From assembly GCA_036402075.1 (NCBI GenBank), contig DASWTP010000216.1, positions 1 through 64,000 of the forward strand: 64,000 nucleotides of DNA, written 5' to 3'. Under the pieces are notes generated by a model. That model was not told the origin of the DNA, ran no database searches, and was given only the letters and a program-made list of their open reading frames with translations. The DNA is from Chryseosolibacter sp036402075 (GTDB lineage: Bacteria > Bacteroidota > Bacteroidia > Cytophagales > Cyclobacteriaceae). Positions 44,294-54,160 of the stretch are shown here, in pieces; position 1 is the stretch's first letter; each line of letters opens with the position of its first letter. The translations under genes were made by a program, and so were the position numbers.

Positions 44294-47200
44294 TTATTTA
44301 CAAAACCAGAGTCTCATCAAAGATAACAACTGGTCAATTTTTACAGGTTTAGTAATATAATCAGAAGCACCTGCTTCGATACATTTTTGCCTGTCACCTT
44401 TCATGGCTTTCGCTGTTACGGCAATAATCGGCAATGAGCTGTTCTTGTGTTCACGCCTGATTTTTGACGTGGTTTCGTAGCCATCCATTTCCGGCATCAT
44501 GATGTCCATCAGCACCATTTCGATCCTCGGGTTTTCGTTGAGGATCTGGATGGCTTCCTTGCCGGATTCTGCCGTGATTACCGTAATATTAAATCGTTCA
44601 AACACGGTTGTCAACGCAAACAAGTTACGCACGTCATCGTCCACAACCAGCACCGTCTTGTTTGTCAGGATATCCTCTTTGCTGCGGATGTTTTCGATAA
44701 TTCTCCGCTTTTCCTGAGGGAGCTCCTTGTGCGCAATATGGATATGCGTCACAACTTCTTCAAGTAAATGCTCAATTGAATTTACGCCCTTGAGCAATAC
44801 CGCATTTGAATTCAGGTTGATCTGTGCCAGTTCCTGCCTGTTAAAATCCTTGGCGCTGTAAACAATGACCGGTGTCAGCTTCTTCTTGATCTTGCTTACC
44901 TTTTGCATCAGGTCTATGCCGGAGATATCGGGCAATGTGTAGTCAAGGATGATGCAATCGTATTCGTTTTTCTGAATTTCGTCAAGTGCAATTTCGCCTG
45001 TTGTTGCAATGTTTACAGATACATGCTCGTCTTGCAGGATTTTGGCAATCTGCGAAGAATCAATCTCGTTATCCTCTACCACCAGCACATTTTTCTTCCT
45101 TGGCGTTGCAAACTTCTGGATGTCTTTAAAGAGTTCATCCAGCGATTCGTTGTCAATAGGCTTGAGCATAAAGCTGCGTGCACCACGCTTCAATGCCAGC
45201 ACGCGATTTTCCTCGCCCGAAATAATGTGGATCGGAATGTGGCGATAATTCAAATCATTGCGCAGCAGATCGATCACTTTCCAGCCACTGGTATCTGGCA
45301 ATTTAACGTCAAGTGTGATCGCGATAGGAGAGAAGCGGTTGATAAAATCAAAGACTTCCAGGTAGTTCGTAGCGACAATGGCTTTCATTCCTTCCTGGTG
45401 AGCGCGTTCGATCACGATCTTTCCAAAACGCAAATCATCTTCAACGATCAGCACTACCTTTTCGCCTGGCGTGATGTTGTTTCTGTCATCGCCCGACTCA
45501 TTGATCATTTCGCTAACGATCTCCAGGTTCCGGTTCTCGATACCATCGTTAGTGATTCGCAGGTTTCCAAGCAGCGAATTGATTTCCTGGTCGTTCTCAA
45601 CCTGGAGATGCTGCTGGATAGCTTTGATATTCTCGTTGGATTTAGTTGACGTACTGGCCGGCAAGCTCTGTGATGGCAGGTACAACGTAAACGTACTTCC
45701 CCTGCCTGGTGAACTTTCGAGTTCGATCGTTCCTCCGAGAAGTTCCGCCAGTCCACGGCTGATGGAAAGTCCAAGGCCTGTTCCACCATACTTACGGGAA
45801 GTTGAACCCTCTGCCTGCTGGAACGCCTCGAAGATGATCATTTGCTTGTCTTGCGGAATTCCGATACCGGTATCCGAGATAGAGAATCCAATAACCTTCT
45901 TCGCCTGATCAAGCGTGTTGACGCTCTTCCATGTGCCTGGTTTGGCCTCGAATACCTTTAGGCTCACGCCACCTTTCTCAGTGAACTTGAATGCGTTCGA
46001 CAAGAGGTTCTTGAGGATCTGGTTGAGGCGCTGGATGTCGGTATCAAGCTGCTTTGGCAAATCTTCTTCGATCTGGATACTGAAGCGCAGGTTTCTTGCT
46101 TCTGAAATCGGACGGAAGGTTGTCTCCACGAAGGAGGCAATTTCTGAAACGTGTACCGGAGCAATGTTTGTCGAAATAAATCCGGATTCGATCTTAGAAA
46201 GGTCGAGGATGTCATTGATCAGCTGGATCAGGTCATCACCGCATGAGTGGATGGTTTTTGCATAACGCACCTGCTTTTCGTTCAGGTTTCCTTCCGCGTT
46301 TTCATACAACTGCTGGGCAAGGATCAAGAGCGAGTTCAGCGGAGTTCTCAACTCGTGCGACATGTTGGCAAGGAACTCAGACTTGTATTTCGATGTCAGC
46401 TGCAGCTGCTCTGCCTTTTCCTCGAGCGACTTTCTGGCTTCTTCCACTTCCTTGTTCTTCTCTTCCACTTCTTCCTTCTGCTTCACCAGCAGAAGCGCCT
46501 TGTCCTGGAGCTCATCATTTGTTCTTCTCAATTCTTCCTGCTGCACCTTCAACTCTGATGCGAGTGATTGAGACTGTGCAAGTAGTTCCTCTGTACGGGT
46601 GTTTGCCTCGATGGTGTTCAACACGATACCGATGGATTCCGTCAGCTGGCCGAGGAAGTCCTGGTGGGTTTCGCTGAACGCGTCAAGGGACGCGAGTTCA
46701 ATTACCGCTTTCACGTTGTTTTCAAACAATACTGGCAAGATGATCAGGTTGGCAGGTTTTGCCTTTCCTAATCCCGAATTGATCTTGATATAATTTGAAG
46801 GAACATTGGTCAAGAGGATTTTTTCCTTCTCAAACGCTACCTGACCGATCAGACCCTCGCCAATCTTAAACTCTTTCGGTACATTCTTGTCTTCTTTGTA
46901 AGCATACGCTGCAAACAACGAGAGTTTAACATCGTTCGTTTCGTCATCCTGCTTCAGCACGTAGAACGCACCGTAGTGTGCATTAACCACCTGAGCAAGT
47001 TCTGACAGGATTCGCTTTGTTACGGTATTAAGATCTTTCTGACCTTGCAACATCTGCGTGAACTTCGCAAGGTTAGATTTCAGCCAGTCAGTTTCCTGGT
47101 TACGCAATGTAGTCGCACGCAGGTTGGCGATCATCTGGTTGATCGTATCTTTCAACGCTTCCACTTCACCTTTCGCTTCTACGCGGATGGTTCGTGTCAA

Positions 47201-50200
47201 GTCACCTTTTGTTACCGCGGATGCCACTTCAGAGATTGAACGCACCTGGGTTGTTAGATTCTGCGCAAGCTGGTTTACGTTTTCTGTCAGGTTCTTCCAG
47301 ATACCGGAAGCACCAGGCACGTTCGCCTGTCCACCGAGACGACCTTCAACGCCCACTTCGCGAGCAACAGTCGTTACCTGATCTGCAAATACCGCCAGCG
47401 TTTCGATCATTTCGTTGATCGTTTCAGTCAACTGGGCAACTTCACCTTTTGCGTTGATCGACAGTTTCTGACGAAGGTTACCGTTCGCAACGGATGTCAT
47501 CACTTTCGCAATACCGCGCACCTGAGATGTAAGGTTTGACGCCATCATGTTTACGGAGTCAGTCAAATCTTTCCATGTACCGGCAACACCTTTTACTTCA
47601 GCTTGTCCACCGAGCTTACCTTCAGTACCCACTTCGCGAGCAACACGTGTGACTTCAAATGCGAAGGAGTTTAACTGCTCCACCATTGTGTTGATCGTGT
47701 TCTTCAAGTCAAGGATTTCTCCCTTTACATCGATCGCCACAGTTTTAGACAAGTCACCGGACGCCACCGCTTTTGTTACCTGTGCGATGTTACGCACCTG
47801 GTCAGTGAGGTTACCAGTCATTTTATTTACAGAGTCAGTCAAGTCTTTCCATGTACCAGCAACGCCTGGTACGAAAGCTTGTCCTCCCAATTTTCCATCT
47901 GTACCTACTTCACGGGCAACACGCGTTACTTCGGAAGCAAATGCGCGCAACTGATCCACCATGGTGTTCAGTGTTTCCTTCAACTGGAGGATCTCTCCAC
48001 GAACGTCCACCGTGATTTTCTTAGACAAGTCACCGTTTGCTACCGCGATCGCCACGTCAGCAATGTTACGCACCTGAGCTGTCAGGTTACCCGCCATCTG
48101 GTTCACAGAGTCAGTCAAGTCTTTCCATGTACCAGCAACTCCGGGTACGTTAGCCTGACCACCAAGCTTACCTTCAGTACCTACTTCACGGGCAACACGT
48201 GTTACTTCAGACGCGAAACCGCGAAGCTGATCCACCATCGTGTTGATCGTATTTTTCAATTCGAGGATTTCACCCTGCACATCCACTGTGATCTTGCGAG
48301 ACAAGTCACCGTTTGCCACCGCAGTTGTTACTTCCGCGATGTTACGCACCTGGGATGTCAGGTTGGATGCCATTTTATTTACAGAGTCAGTCAAGTCTTT
48401 CCATGTACCGGCAACACCTGGCACATCGGCCTGACCACCGAGCTGTCCTTCAGAACCTACCTCACGGGCAACACGCGTTACTTCAGATCCGAATGAGTTG
48501 AGCTGATCCACCATCGTGTTGATCGTGTTCTTCAACTCGAGGATCTCCCCGCGAACGTCCACCGTGATCTTACGAGACAAGTCACCTTTCGCCACCGCAG
48601 TTGTTACTTCCGCGATGTTACGCACCTGACCTGTTAAGTTCGATGCCATTTGGTTCACAGAGTCAGTGAGGTCTTTCCATACACCACCAACACCGATTAC
48701 CGTAGCCTGTCCTCCAAGTTTTCCTTCTGATCCCACTTCGCGAGCAACACGAGTTACTTCCGAAGCGAAGGAGTTGAGCTGATCCACCATCGTGTTGATC
48801 GTATTCTTCAACTCGAGGATCTCGCCTTTTACGTCCACTGTGATCTTACGAGACAAGTCACCGTTTGCCACCGCAGTTGTTACTTCCGCGATGTTACGCA
48901 CTTGTGATGTCAGGTTACCTGCCATCTTGTTCACAGAGTCAGTCAAATCTTTCCATGTCCCACCAACACCTGGCACGTCAGCCTGACCACCCAACATACC
49001 TTCAGAACCTACTTCGCGCGCAACGCGAGTTACTTCGGAAGCGAACGAGTTCAGCTGATCCACCATCGTGTTGATCGTATCTTTCAACTCGAGGATTTCA
49101 CCTTTTACGTCCACTGTGATCTTGCGAGACAAGTCGCCTTTCGCCACCGCTGTCGTTACCTGAGCAATGTTACGTACCTGGCCAGTCAGGTTCGATGCCA
49201 TCTGGTTCACCGAATCAGTGAGATCTTTCCAAACACCACCAACACCTTTCACCGTAGCCTGTCCACCAAGTTTGCCTTCGGAACCTACTTCACGGGCAAC
49301 ACGCGTTACTTCTGATGCGAATGAGTTGAGCTGATCCACCATCGTGTTGATCGTATCTTTCAACTCGAGGATTTCACCTTTTACGTCCACCGTGATCTTG
49401 CGGCTTAAGTCGCCACGAGCCACCGCAGTTGTTACCTGTGCGATGTTACGTACCTGACCAGTAAGGTTTGATGCCATCTGGTTTACGGAATCAGTAAGAT
49501 CTTTCCATACACCGCCAACACCTTTTACTGTTGCCTGTCCACCAAGCTTACCTTCAGTACCTACTTCGCGAGCAACACGTGTTACTTCAGCTGAGAACGA
49601 GTTCAGCTGATCAACCATCGTGTTGATTGTATTCTTTAATTCGAGGATTTCACCTTTTACGTCCACCGTGATCTTCTTCGACAAGTCACCTTTCGCCACC
49701 GCAGTTGTTACTTCCGCGATGTTACGCACCTGACCTGTAAGGTTAGAGGCCATCTGGTTCACAGAGTCAGTCAAATCTTTCCATGTACCAGCAACACCTT
49801 TTACCTGAGCTTGTCCACCGAGTTTACCTTCAGTACCCACTTCAAGCGCCACGCGAGTTACCTCGGACGAGAATGAGTTAAGCTGATCCACCATCGTGTT
49901 GATTGTGTTCTTCAACTCGAGGATTTCACCTTTCACGTCCACCGTGATCTTCTTGGACAAATCGCCTTTCGCCACGGCCGTTGTTACTTCCGCGATGTTA
50001 CGCACCTGTCCAGTCAGGTTCGAAGCCATCTGGTTTACGGAGTCTGTAAGATCTTTCCACACACCCGCAACCCCTTTTACTTTTGCCTGGCCTCCAAGCT
50101 TTCCTTCGGAACCCACTTCCCTCGCCACACGCGTTACCTCCATAGAGAAGAGGTTGAGCTGCTTCACCATGTCGTTTACTTCGCGAGCGATTTGCGCAAA

Positions 50201-50761
50201 TTCACCCTGGAGCGTGTGACCACCGATTTCCAATGGCATTTCCTGTGACAGGTTTCCTTTCGCCACAGAAGAAATTACGCGGGCGATCTCGATAGTAGGG
50301 TGTACAAGGTCAGAGATAAGACCATTTATGGAATCAACACCAGCCCCCCATGAGCCTTTGGCACTTGGGACTTCGATGCGTTGGTTGAGTTTACCTTGCT
50401 TACCGATGATCTGACCGGCACGCGTAAACTCGTTCATCATCTTTTCATTGAGCGCGATAATTTCATTCAAGGTATCGCAGATCTTTCCGCTGAGGCCGAT
50501 CTGATCGAACGGCATCCTGGCCCCGAAATTTCCGGCTTTCACTTCTGTCAGCACGCGCAGAAGTTCTCGCGTGTCAAGGAATCCGTTAAGCGGATCGTAT
50601 TGCGGAGCGATTTCAACCCGCTGTATCACTGGAATTTCTTTTTGTTTTTTGCTCCGGGATTTTGGTGGCGCGAGGGTAGCGCTTCCATGAGATCCGTTGG
50701 TTCCATGTGCACCGTTGGAGGTTTTCCCTGCTAGTGAGGAAGAACTGGATTTTTTTCTCAT
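44294..50761 (-). CDS. Giant poly-HAMP hybrid histidine kinase with three receivers
   Basis: This soluble protein has 2155 residues and no membrane segment. After a low-complexity N-terminus come tandem HAMP modules (about residues 65-1220), including 11 canonical 92-residue units that carry W-K-D/N-L-T at residues 235, 327 and so on to 1155. A GAF domain (about 1250-1385), coiled coil, HisKA (SHELRTPLN, His near 1469), HATPase_c (about 1580-1690) and three receivers follow (Asp near 1815, 1939 and 2084). The design resembles the fungal Nik1 osmosensor and related bacterial kinases. It likely senses osmotic or cytosolic stress through HAMP stacking, but no ligand is shown. Confidence 0.95.
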   Translation of the reverse strand: MRKKSSSSSLAGKTSNGAHGTNGSHGSATLAPPKSRSKKQKEIPVIQRVEIAPQYDPLNGFLDTRELLRVLTEVKAGNFGARMPFDQIGLSGKICDTLNEIIALNEKMMNEFTRAGQIIGKQGKLNQRIEVPSAKGSWGAGVDSINGLISDLVHPTIEIARVISSVAKGNLSQEMPLEIGGHTLQGEFAQIAREVNDMVKQLNLFSMEVTRVAREVGSEGKLGGQAKVKGVAGVWKDLTDSVNQMASNLTGQVRNIAEVTTAVAKGDLSKKITVDVKGEILELKNTINTMVDQLNSFSSEVTRVALEVGTEGKLGGQAQVKGVAGTWKDLTDSVNQMASNLTGQVRNIAEVTTAVAKGDLSKKITVDVKGEILELKNTINTMVDQLNSFSAEVTRVAREVGTEGKLGGQATVKGVGGVWKDLTDSVNQMASNLTGQVRNIAQVTTAVARGDLSRKITVDVKGEILELKDTINTMVDQLNSFASEVTRVAREVGSEGKLGGQATVKGVGGVWKDLTDSVNQMASNLTGQVRNIAQVTTAVAKGDLSRKITVDVKGEILELKDTINTMVDQLNSFASEVTRVAREVGSEGMLGGQADVPGVGGTWKDLTDSVNKMAGNLTSQVRNIAEVTTAVANGDLSRKITVDVKGEILELKNTINTMVDQLNSFASEVTRVAREVGSEGKLGGQATVIGVGGVWKDLTDSVNQMASNLTGQVRNIAEVTTAVAKGDLSRKITVDVRGEILELKNTINTMVDQLNSFGSEVTRVAREVGSEGQLGGQADVPGVAGTWKDLTDSVNKMASNLTSQVRNIAEVTTAVANGDLSRKITVDVQGEILELKNTINTMVDQLRGFASEVTRVAREVGTEGKLGGQANVPGVAGTWKDLTDSVNQMAGNLTAQVRNIADVAIAVANGDLSKKITVDVRGEILQLKETLNTMVDQLRAFASEVTRVAREVGTDGKLGGQAFVPGVAGTWKDLTDSVNKMTGNLTDQVRNIAQVTKAVASGDLSKTVAIDVKGEILDLKNTINTMVEQLNSFAFEVTRVAREVGTEGKLGGQAEVKGVAGTWKDLTDSVNMMASNLTSQVRGIAKVMTSVANGNLRQKLSINAKGEVAQLTETINEMIETLAVFADQVTTVAREVGVEGRLGGQANVPGASGIWKNLTENVNQLAQNLTTQVRSISEVASAVTKGDLTRTIRVEAKGEVEALKDTINQMIANLRATTLRNQETDWLKSNLAKFTQMLQGQKDLNTVTKRILSELAQVVNAHYGAFYVLKQDDETNDVKLSLFAAYAYKEDKNVPKEFKIGEGLIGQVAFEKEKILLTNVPSNYIKINSGLGKAKPANLIILPVLFENNVKAVIELASLDAFSETHQDFLGQLTESIGIVLNTIEANTRTEELLAQSQSLASELKVQQEELRRTNDELQDKALLLVKQKEEVEEKNKEVEEARKSLEEKAEQLQLTSKYKSEFLANMSHELRTPLNSLLILAQQLYENAEGNLNEKQVRYAKTIHSCGDDLIQLINDILDLSKIESGFISTNIAPVHVSEIASFVETTFRPISEARNLRFSIQIEEDLPKQLDTDIQRLNQILKNLLSNAFKFTEKGGVSLKVFEAKPGTWKSVNTLDQAKKVIGFSISDTGIGIPQDKQMIIFEAFQQAEGSTSRKYGGTGLGLSISRGLAELLGGTIELESSPGRGSTFTLYLPSQSLPASTSTKSNENIKAIQQHLQVENDQEINSLLGNLRITNDGIENRNLEIVSEMINESGDDRNNITPGEKVVLIVEDDLRFGKIVIERAHQEGMKAIVATNYLEVFDFINRFSPIAITLDVKLPDTSGWKVIDLLRNDLNYRHIPIHIISGEENRVLALKRGARSFMLKPIDNESLDELFKDIQKFATPRKKNVLVVEDNEIDSSQIAKILQDEHVSVNIATTGEIALDEIQKNEYDCIILDYTLPDISGIDLMQKVSKIKKKLTPVIVYSAKDFNRQELAQINLNSNAVLLKGVNSIEHLLEEVVTHIHIAHKELPQEKRRIIENIRSKEDILTNKTVLVVDDDVRNLFALTTVFERFNITVITAESGKEAIQILNENPRIEMVLMDIMMPEMDGYETTSKIRREHKNSSLPIIAVTAKAMKGDRQKCIEAGASDYITKPVKIDQLLSLMRLWFCK
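47105..50140. repeat. Tandem 276-bp coding repeats (poly-HAMP array)
   Basis: Eleven copies of a 276-bp unit (92 codons) lie head to tail inside the kinase gene. Units 3 and 4 are nearly identical in protein (differences at single Thr/Ser and Arg/Lys positions), which points to recent duplication or gene conversion. Each unit can be read as two HAMP modules, one starting near EVTRVAREVG and one near VRNIAEVTTAVA. Unit 1 and the last unit (WKNLT, RSISEV) are the most divergent. Confidence 0.9.
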
Positions 50762-50914
50762 ATAGTGGGCAAATGTTTTAAAATAGGAAGTAAAGAAAGT
50801 TAGGTAAAGATGTTTAAAAGCACCCTGTGCAGCAGCGGATACAGCCAGAAATATTTTCGCGAGTGGCGATAAAAATCCACAGTATTCGATTAAAGCACAG
50901 AAATTAGTCAGGTA

Positions 50915-50942
50915 AAAAAATCATGCCAACGCTCGTTGGCGT
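50915..50942 (-). terminator. Probable terminator after the SGNH hydrolase gene
   Basis: A 7-bp perfect stem GCCAACG / CGTTGGC with a 2-base centre (50925-50940) is followed, in the minus direction, by ATGATTTTTTT. It lies about 90 bp after the hydrolase stop codon. The rest of the 271-bp gap (50762-51032) shows no gene. Confidence 0.6.
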
Positions 50943-51032
50943 CACCATACCAAGGGTGGACATGACATTTACGAGGGGACAACACGAATTGCCTTCGCGC
51001 AGTTCTGCCGAAAGAAATTTATACTGAACTTT

Positions 51033-51722
51033 TTAAAGCGACTGCGTTGCACGTAAGTGATCGGCCCACAGTTGATATCCAGCGGCATTAAGATGCAAGC
51101 CATCAAAGGTAAATTCCGTTTTGAGGAAGCCCCTCTTGTCTGAAAAAAGTTTATGTGTATCGATGATCTTAACGCGAACGGTTTGAAGTGCTTTTCGGAT
51201 CAAATGATTGGCGTTTTTTATGTGTTCATTTTTGTCGTAGTGCTGCGGAAAATTTTTAACGGACGGGTTGACAGGCAGAATGGTCTGAACATAAACAAGC
51301 GTTGCCGGAGATTCGCGAATCAGGCGTTCAACAATTTTTCGGATATTGTCTGCAATGACTGCATCGGGAATGTCTTTGCCGATGTCGTTAATGCCAATTA
51401 AGAGAAACACTTTAGAAGGTTTTGCCTGCACGATTTCCGTGAGTCGCTTAAGTACACCGAAAGTAATGTCGCCCCCGATGCCGCGATTCACGGCCGTGCT
51501 GTCGCCTGTGAGTTTCTTCCAGTTACCACCTTCAGTGATGCTGTTGCCAAGAAATACGACACTTCCACCGCGGATAGGTTCGGCTTCAAATCGTGCCACG
51601 CGTCTTGCATAGTGATCGACCATGAAGGGCACTGTGTCGAAGAGCCGTTGATTGGTCACTTGGCAGAAGGCAGAGTGGCTGGTCAGGGCGAGGATCAGTA
51701 GCAGGAGATGCGTTCTGGGCAT
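51033..51722 (-). CDS. Secreted SGNH/GDSL hydrolase
   Basis: From the ATG at 51722 the protein has 229 residues with a signal peptide (MPRTHLLLLILALTSHSAFCQ). The SGNH blocks are intact: VVFLGNSITEGGNW (Ser), NRGIGGD (Gly), LLIGINDIGKD (Asn) and FDGLHLNAAGYQLW (Asp and His). The likely role is a periplasmic esterase, such as an O-acetyl esterase of sugars. The in-frame extension to 51896 runs through repeat element B and is rejected. Confidence 0.9.
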   Translation of the reverse strand: MPRTHLLLLILALTSHSAFCQVTNQRLFDTVPFMVDHYARRVARFEAEPIRGGSVVFLGNSITEGGNWKKLTGDSTAVNRGIGGDITFGVLKRLTEIVQAKPSKVFLLIGINDIGKDIPDAVIADNIRKIVERLIRESPATLVYVQTILPVNPSVKNFPQHYDKNEHIKNANHLIRKALQTVRVKIIDTHKLFSDKRGFLKTEFTFDGLHLNAAGYQLWADHLRATQSL

Positions 51723-51743
51723 GGTAGATGTATTTTTTGTTGT

Positions 51744-51890
51744 TGCCAGTTTCGAGTCACGAGTTTGCGTTCCGGGTTTTGGGTTGTAGGGTCGCGCGTT
51801 TGAATGTTTAAGGTTTGCACCAGCTAACATGTTTTCGTTCGAAACCCGAAGTCGAAACCCAAAACTTGAAGTCGAAACCTGACCCAACAC
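51744..51890. repeat. Phased inverted-repeat element B
   Basis: The left half holds units such as GTTTCGA, GTCACGA and TTTTGGG. The right half has three copies of TCGAAAC (51839, 51852, 51872) with AACCCAAAAC as reverse complement of GTTTTGGGTT (51776-51785). Spacing is close to multiples of seven. It occupies the gene-free stretch 51723-52013, upstream of the SGNH hydrolase and the small basic protein. It resembles element A in design. Confidence 0.55.
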
Positions 51891-52013
51891 GGACATTCCG
51901 CAGGTGAACCTTAAGCCCGGAACCGTTCCCGATACTACAAACTTTCAGACACAACTGAAACGGTTTGCGCGTTGCCGGAGCATTTATTAATATTGTATAA
52001 ACCGATAAACACT

Positions 52014-52118
52014 ATGGCAAAAGGAGAAGACAGACGGAAGGAAGAAAAGAAAAAACCTTTGAAAACCTTAAAAGAAAAGCGTGCTGAAAAGCAGGCAAAA
52101 AAGGCAAATAGAAGCTAA
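52014..52118 (+). CDS. Very small basic Lys/Glu-rich protein
   Basis: This 34-residue ORF starts MAKGEDRRKEEKKKPLKTLK and ends KRAEKQAKKANRS, nearly half Lys/Arg, with no hydrophobic segment. Small basic proteins of this kind are common and conserved in Bacteroidota but have no known function; nucleic-acid binding is possible. It is followed 12 bases later by a strong hairpin, consistent with its own transcript. Confidence 0.65.
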   Translation: MAKGEDRRKEEKKKPLKTLKEKRAEKQAKKANRS

Positions 52119-52129
52119 ACAATCCTTCG

Positions 52130-52169
52130 AATGGCCCGGATTCACAGAGTGAAATCCGGGCCATTGCAT
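52130..52169 (+). terminator. Strong hairpin before the amidase gene
   Basis: A 13-bp perfect GC-rich stem AATGGCCCGGATT / AATCCGGGCCATT with a 10-nt loop lies 12 bases after the small basic protein. The T-run is weak (GCATTTA), so termination may be partial. Confidence 0.7.
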
Positions 52170-52182
52170 TTATCCCCCACTT

Positions 52183-53823
52183 ATGAACCGCAGAGTTTTT
52201 GTCCAAAAGTCCGCGCTGGCCGCGTTTGTTCTCCCCGCCCTGGTTGTTTCCGCATGCAAGACGTCTTCCAGCAAGTCCGCGGAAAAACCGGGAACGTTCG
52301 AACTCGATGAGAAGACTGTCGATGACCTCCAGGCATTAATGGAATCAGGCGCGTACTCGTCACGTCAGCTATGTGAGCTTTACCTGCAACGAATTGATGC
52401 GATAGATAAGAAGGGGCCTGCGTTGAACTCCGTTATAGAAACCAATCCGGATGCGCTCGCCATTGCCGACAAACTAGACCAGGAGCGAAAGGAGGGAAAA
52501 GTACGGGGCCCGCTCCATGGAATCCCAGTTCTGATAAAGGATAACATTGACACGGCCGACAAGATGATGACAACAGCGGGCTCGTTGGCGCTGCTCGGAA
52601 ATATTGCGGCTACTGATGCTTTCATCGTAAAAAAGCTCAGAGAAGCAGGGGCAGTTTTACTTGGAAAAACGAATCTGAGTGAATGGGCGAACTTCCGTTC
52701 AACCCGCTCGAGCAGTGGTTGGAGCAGTAGGGGAGGCCAAACCAGGAATCCATATATTCTTGATCGAAACCCTTGCGGCTCGAGTTCGGGAACGGGTACG
52801 GCCGTGGCTGCGAACTTATGCGCTATTGGAATTGGTACCGAAACCGATGGCTCGATCGGTTGCCCATCGTCTATTAATGGGCTTGTGGGACTCAAGCCAA
52901 CTGTTGGGCTATGGAGTCGTGCGGGAATCATTCCGATTTCAATCACACAGGACACAGCTGGTCCAATGACGCGCACCGTTAAAGATGCCGCCATTCTTTT
53001 GGGGGCGCTCTGCGGAGTTGACCCGGCAGATTCTTATACAACGGCAAGCGATGGTAAATTTCACAAGGATTACACCAAGTTCTTAGAAGCCGAAGGACTA
53101 AAGGGAAAACGTATTGGGGTTGAGAAGTCATTTTTAAAAGTACATGAGGGCGTTGACGCCTTGCTGCAGGATGCGCTGACTACCTTGCGTCAGCAAGGGG
53201 CGGAAATCGTAGAAGTTGATTTTCGCGAGAAAGTAAAGGGCATTTCCAAGGATGAATACTCCGTTTTGCAATTCCAGTTCAAGGATGGCGTGAACAAGTA
53301 CCTGGCCAATGCGAATGCCAAAGTGAAATCACTCGCGGAAGTGATTAAGTTTAACCAGGAGCATGAGAAGGAAGCGATGCCATTTTTCAAGCAAGAGATT
53401 TTAGTTGGATCGGAAGAAAAGGGTTCGCTGGACTCGAAAGAATATACAGAAGCGGTTACACGCATGCAGGAGGCAGCACGCAAAGGGATCGATGAGATGT
53501 TGAAAGAGTATAACTTGGATACCATCATCGGTCCAACCAACGGACCTTCGTGGTGTACCGACCTGGTGAATGGAGATGCATTTACCGGTTACGGAATGTA
53601 CTCTACGGCCGCAGTAGCCGGATATCCGCACATTACAGTTCCAATGGGAATGGTGCTGGGCCTGCCAATCGGACTGACCTTTATTGCAAGTGAATTCCAG
53701 GAAGGTAAGCTCCTAACACTCGGCTATGCTTATGAACAAGCGTCAAAAAAAAGACAAGCTCCGCAGTTCACGCCAAGCTTGTCTCACCAGGTTGTCGCAG
53801 ATACGATTAAGCAAGCAGAATAA
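52183..53823 (+). CDS. Amidase (amidase-signature family), lipid-anchored
   Basis: The 546-residue enzyme has a Tat-like N-terminus MNRRVFVQKSALAAFVLPALVVSAC with a lipobox, so it may be an exported lipoprotein. The amidase-signature Ser-Ser-Lys residues are present: Lys in GIPVLIKDNIDTAD, cis-Ser in NPCGSSSGTGTAVAANL and nucleophile Ser in GTETDGSIGCPSS (usual form GTDTGGS). It hydrolyses an amide bond; the substrate is unknown and could be a peptide, an amino-acid amide or a cell-wall fragment. Its stop overlaps the convergent small gene by 17 bp. Confidence 0.93.
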   Translation: MNRRVFVQKSALAAFVLPALVVSACKTSSSKSAEKPGTFELDEKTVDDLQALMESGAYSSRQLCELYLQRIDAIDKKGPALNSVIETNPDALAIADKLDQERKEGKVRGPLHGIPVLIKDNIDTADKMMTTAGSLALLGNIAATDAFIVKKLREAGAVLLGKTNLSEWANFRSTRSSSGWSSRGGQTRNPYILDRNPCGSSSGTGTAVAANLCAIGIGTETDGSIGCPSSINGLVGLKPTVGLWSRAGIIPISITQDTAGPMTRTVKDAAILLGALCGVDPADSYTTASDGKFHKDYTKFLEAEGLKGKRIGVEKSFLKVHEGVDALLQDALTTLRQQGAEIVEVDFREKVKGISKDEYSVLQFQFKDGVNKYLANANAKVKSLAEVIKFNQEHEKEAMPFFKQEILVGSEEKGSLDSKEYTEAVTRMQEAARKGIDEMLKEYNLDTIIGPTNGPSWCTDLVNGDAFTGYGMYSTAAVAGYPHITVPMGMVLGLPIGLTFIASEFQEGKLLTLGYAYEQASKKRQAPQFTPSLSHQVVADTIKQAE

Positions 53824-54109
53824 TCAATAGGGCGATAAGGATAATTGCGCCCACACTGAGGTACACTCCACCGCTGATAGCTTTCATTTCCTTTTTGATC
53901 TGCTTTACTTCGCCACGCAATGCTTTCTTTTCTTCTTTTGAAAGCTTTGACTTGTCAATGGCTTTGATTTCTTCCAGGCGTTTCTGCAGACGTTCAACTT
54001 CGGCTTTTTGTTCGACCGGGTCAACCACCGGTGATGCATTTACACTTGGTGCGGCCACCGCAAGAATGGCGATCAGCATGAGTGATCGGAGTACGTTAAT
54101 TGTTTTCAT
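53807..54109 (-). CDS. Small coiled-coil protein with C-terminal membrane helix
   Basis: The 100-residue protein has a signal peptide (MKTINVLRSLMLIAILAVAAPSVNA), a charged helix (VEQKAEVERLQKRLEEIKAIDKSKLSKEEKKALRGEVKQIKKEM) and a final hydrophobic helix (LSVGAIILIALLIILLA). It is probably inserted in the inner membrane with the coiled coil outside. Family unknown, though many Bacteroidota encode similar proteins. It overlaps the convergent amidase gene by 17 bp. Confidence 0.75.
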   Translation of the reverse strand: MKTINVLRSLMLIAILAVAAPSVNASPVVDPVEQKAEVERLQKRLEEIKAIDKSKLSKEEKKALRGEVKQIKKEMKAISGGVYLSVGAIILIALLIILLA

Positions 54110-54160
54110 AAATTGGTCAAGTTAAATTTTGCTTCACTGGCGGGTGTTCGCCACCGTGCA

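Noticed and set aside
44903..45649. Plus-strand 248-residue ORF
   Set aside because: It is antisense to the receiver domains of the poly-HAMP kinase and has no family features.
47547..48496. Plus-strand ORFs with repeated segments
   Set aside because: They are antisense shadows of the tandem HAMP units; the repeat comes from the true gene.
47105..50140. CRISPR array or non-coding satellite
   Set aside because: The units are 276 bp, in frame and code for conserved HAMP modules, with no short spacers between identical repeats.
51723..51896. N-terminal extension of the SGNH hydrolase
   Set aside because: It would translate repeat element B; the signal peptide begins at 51722.
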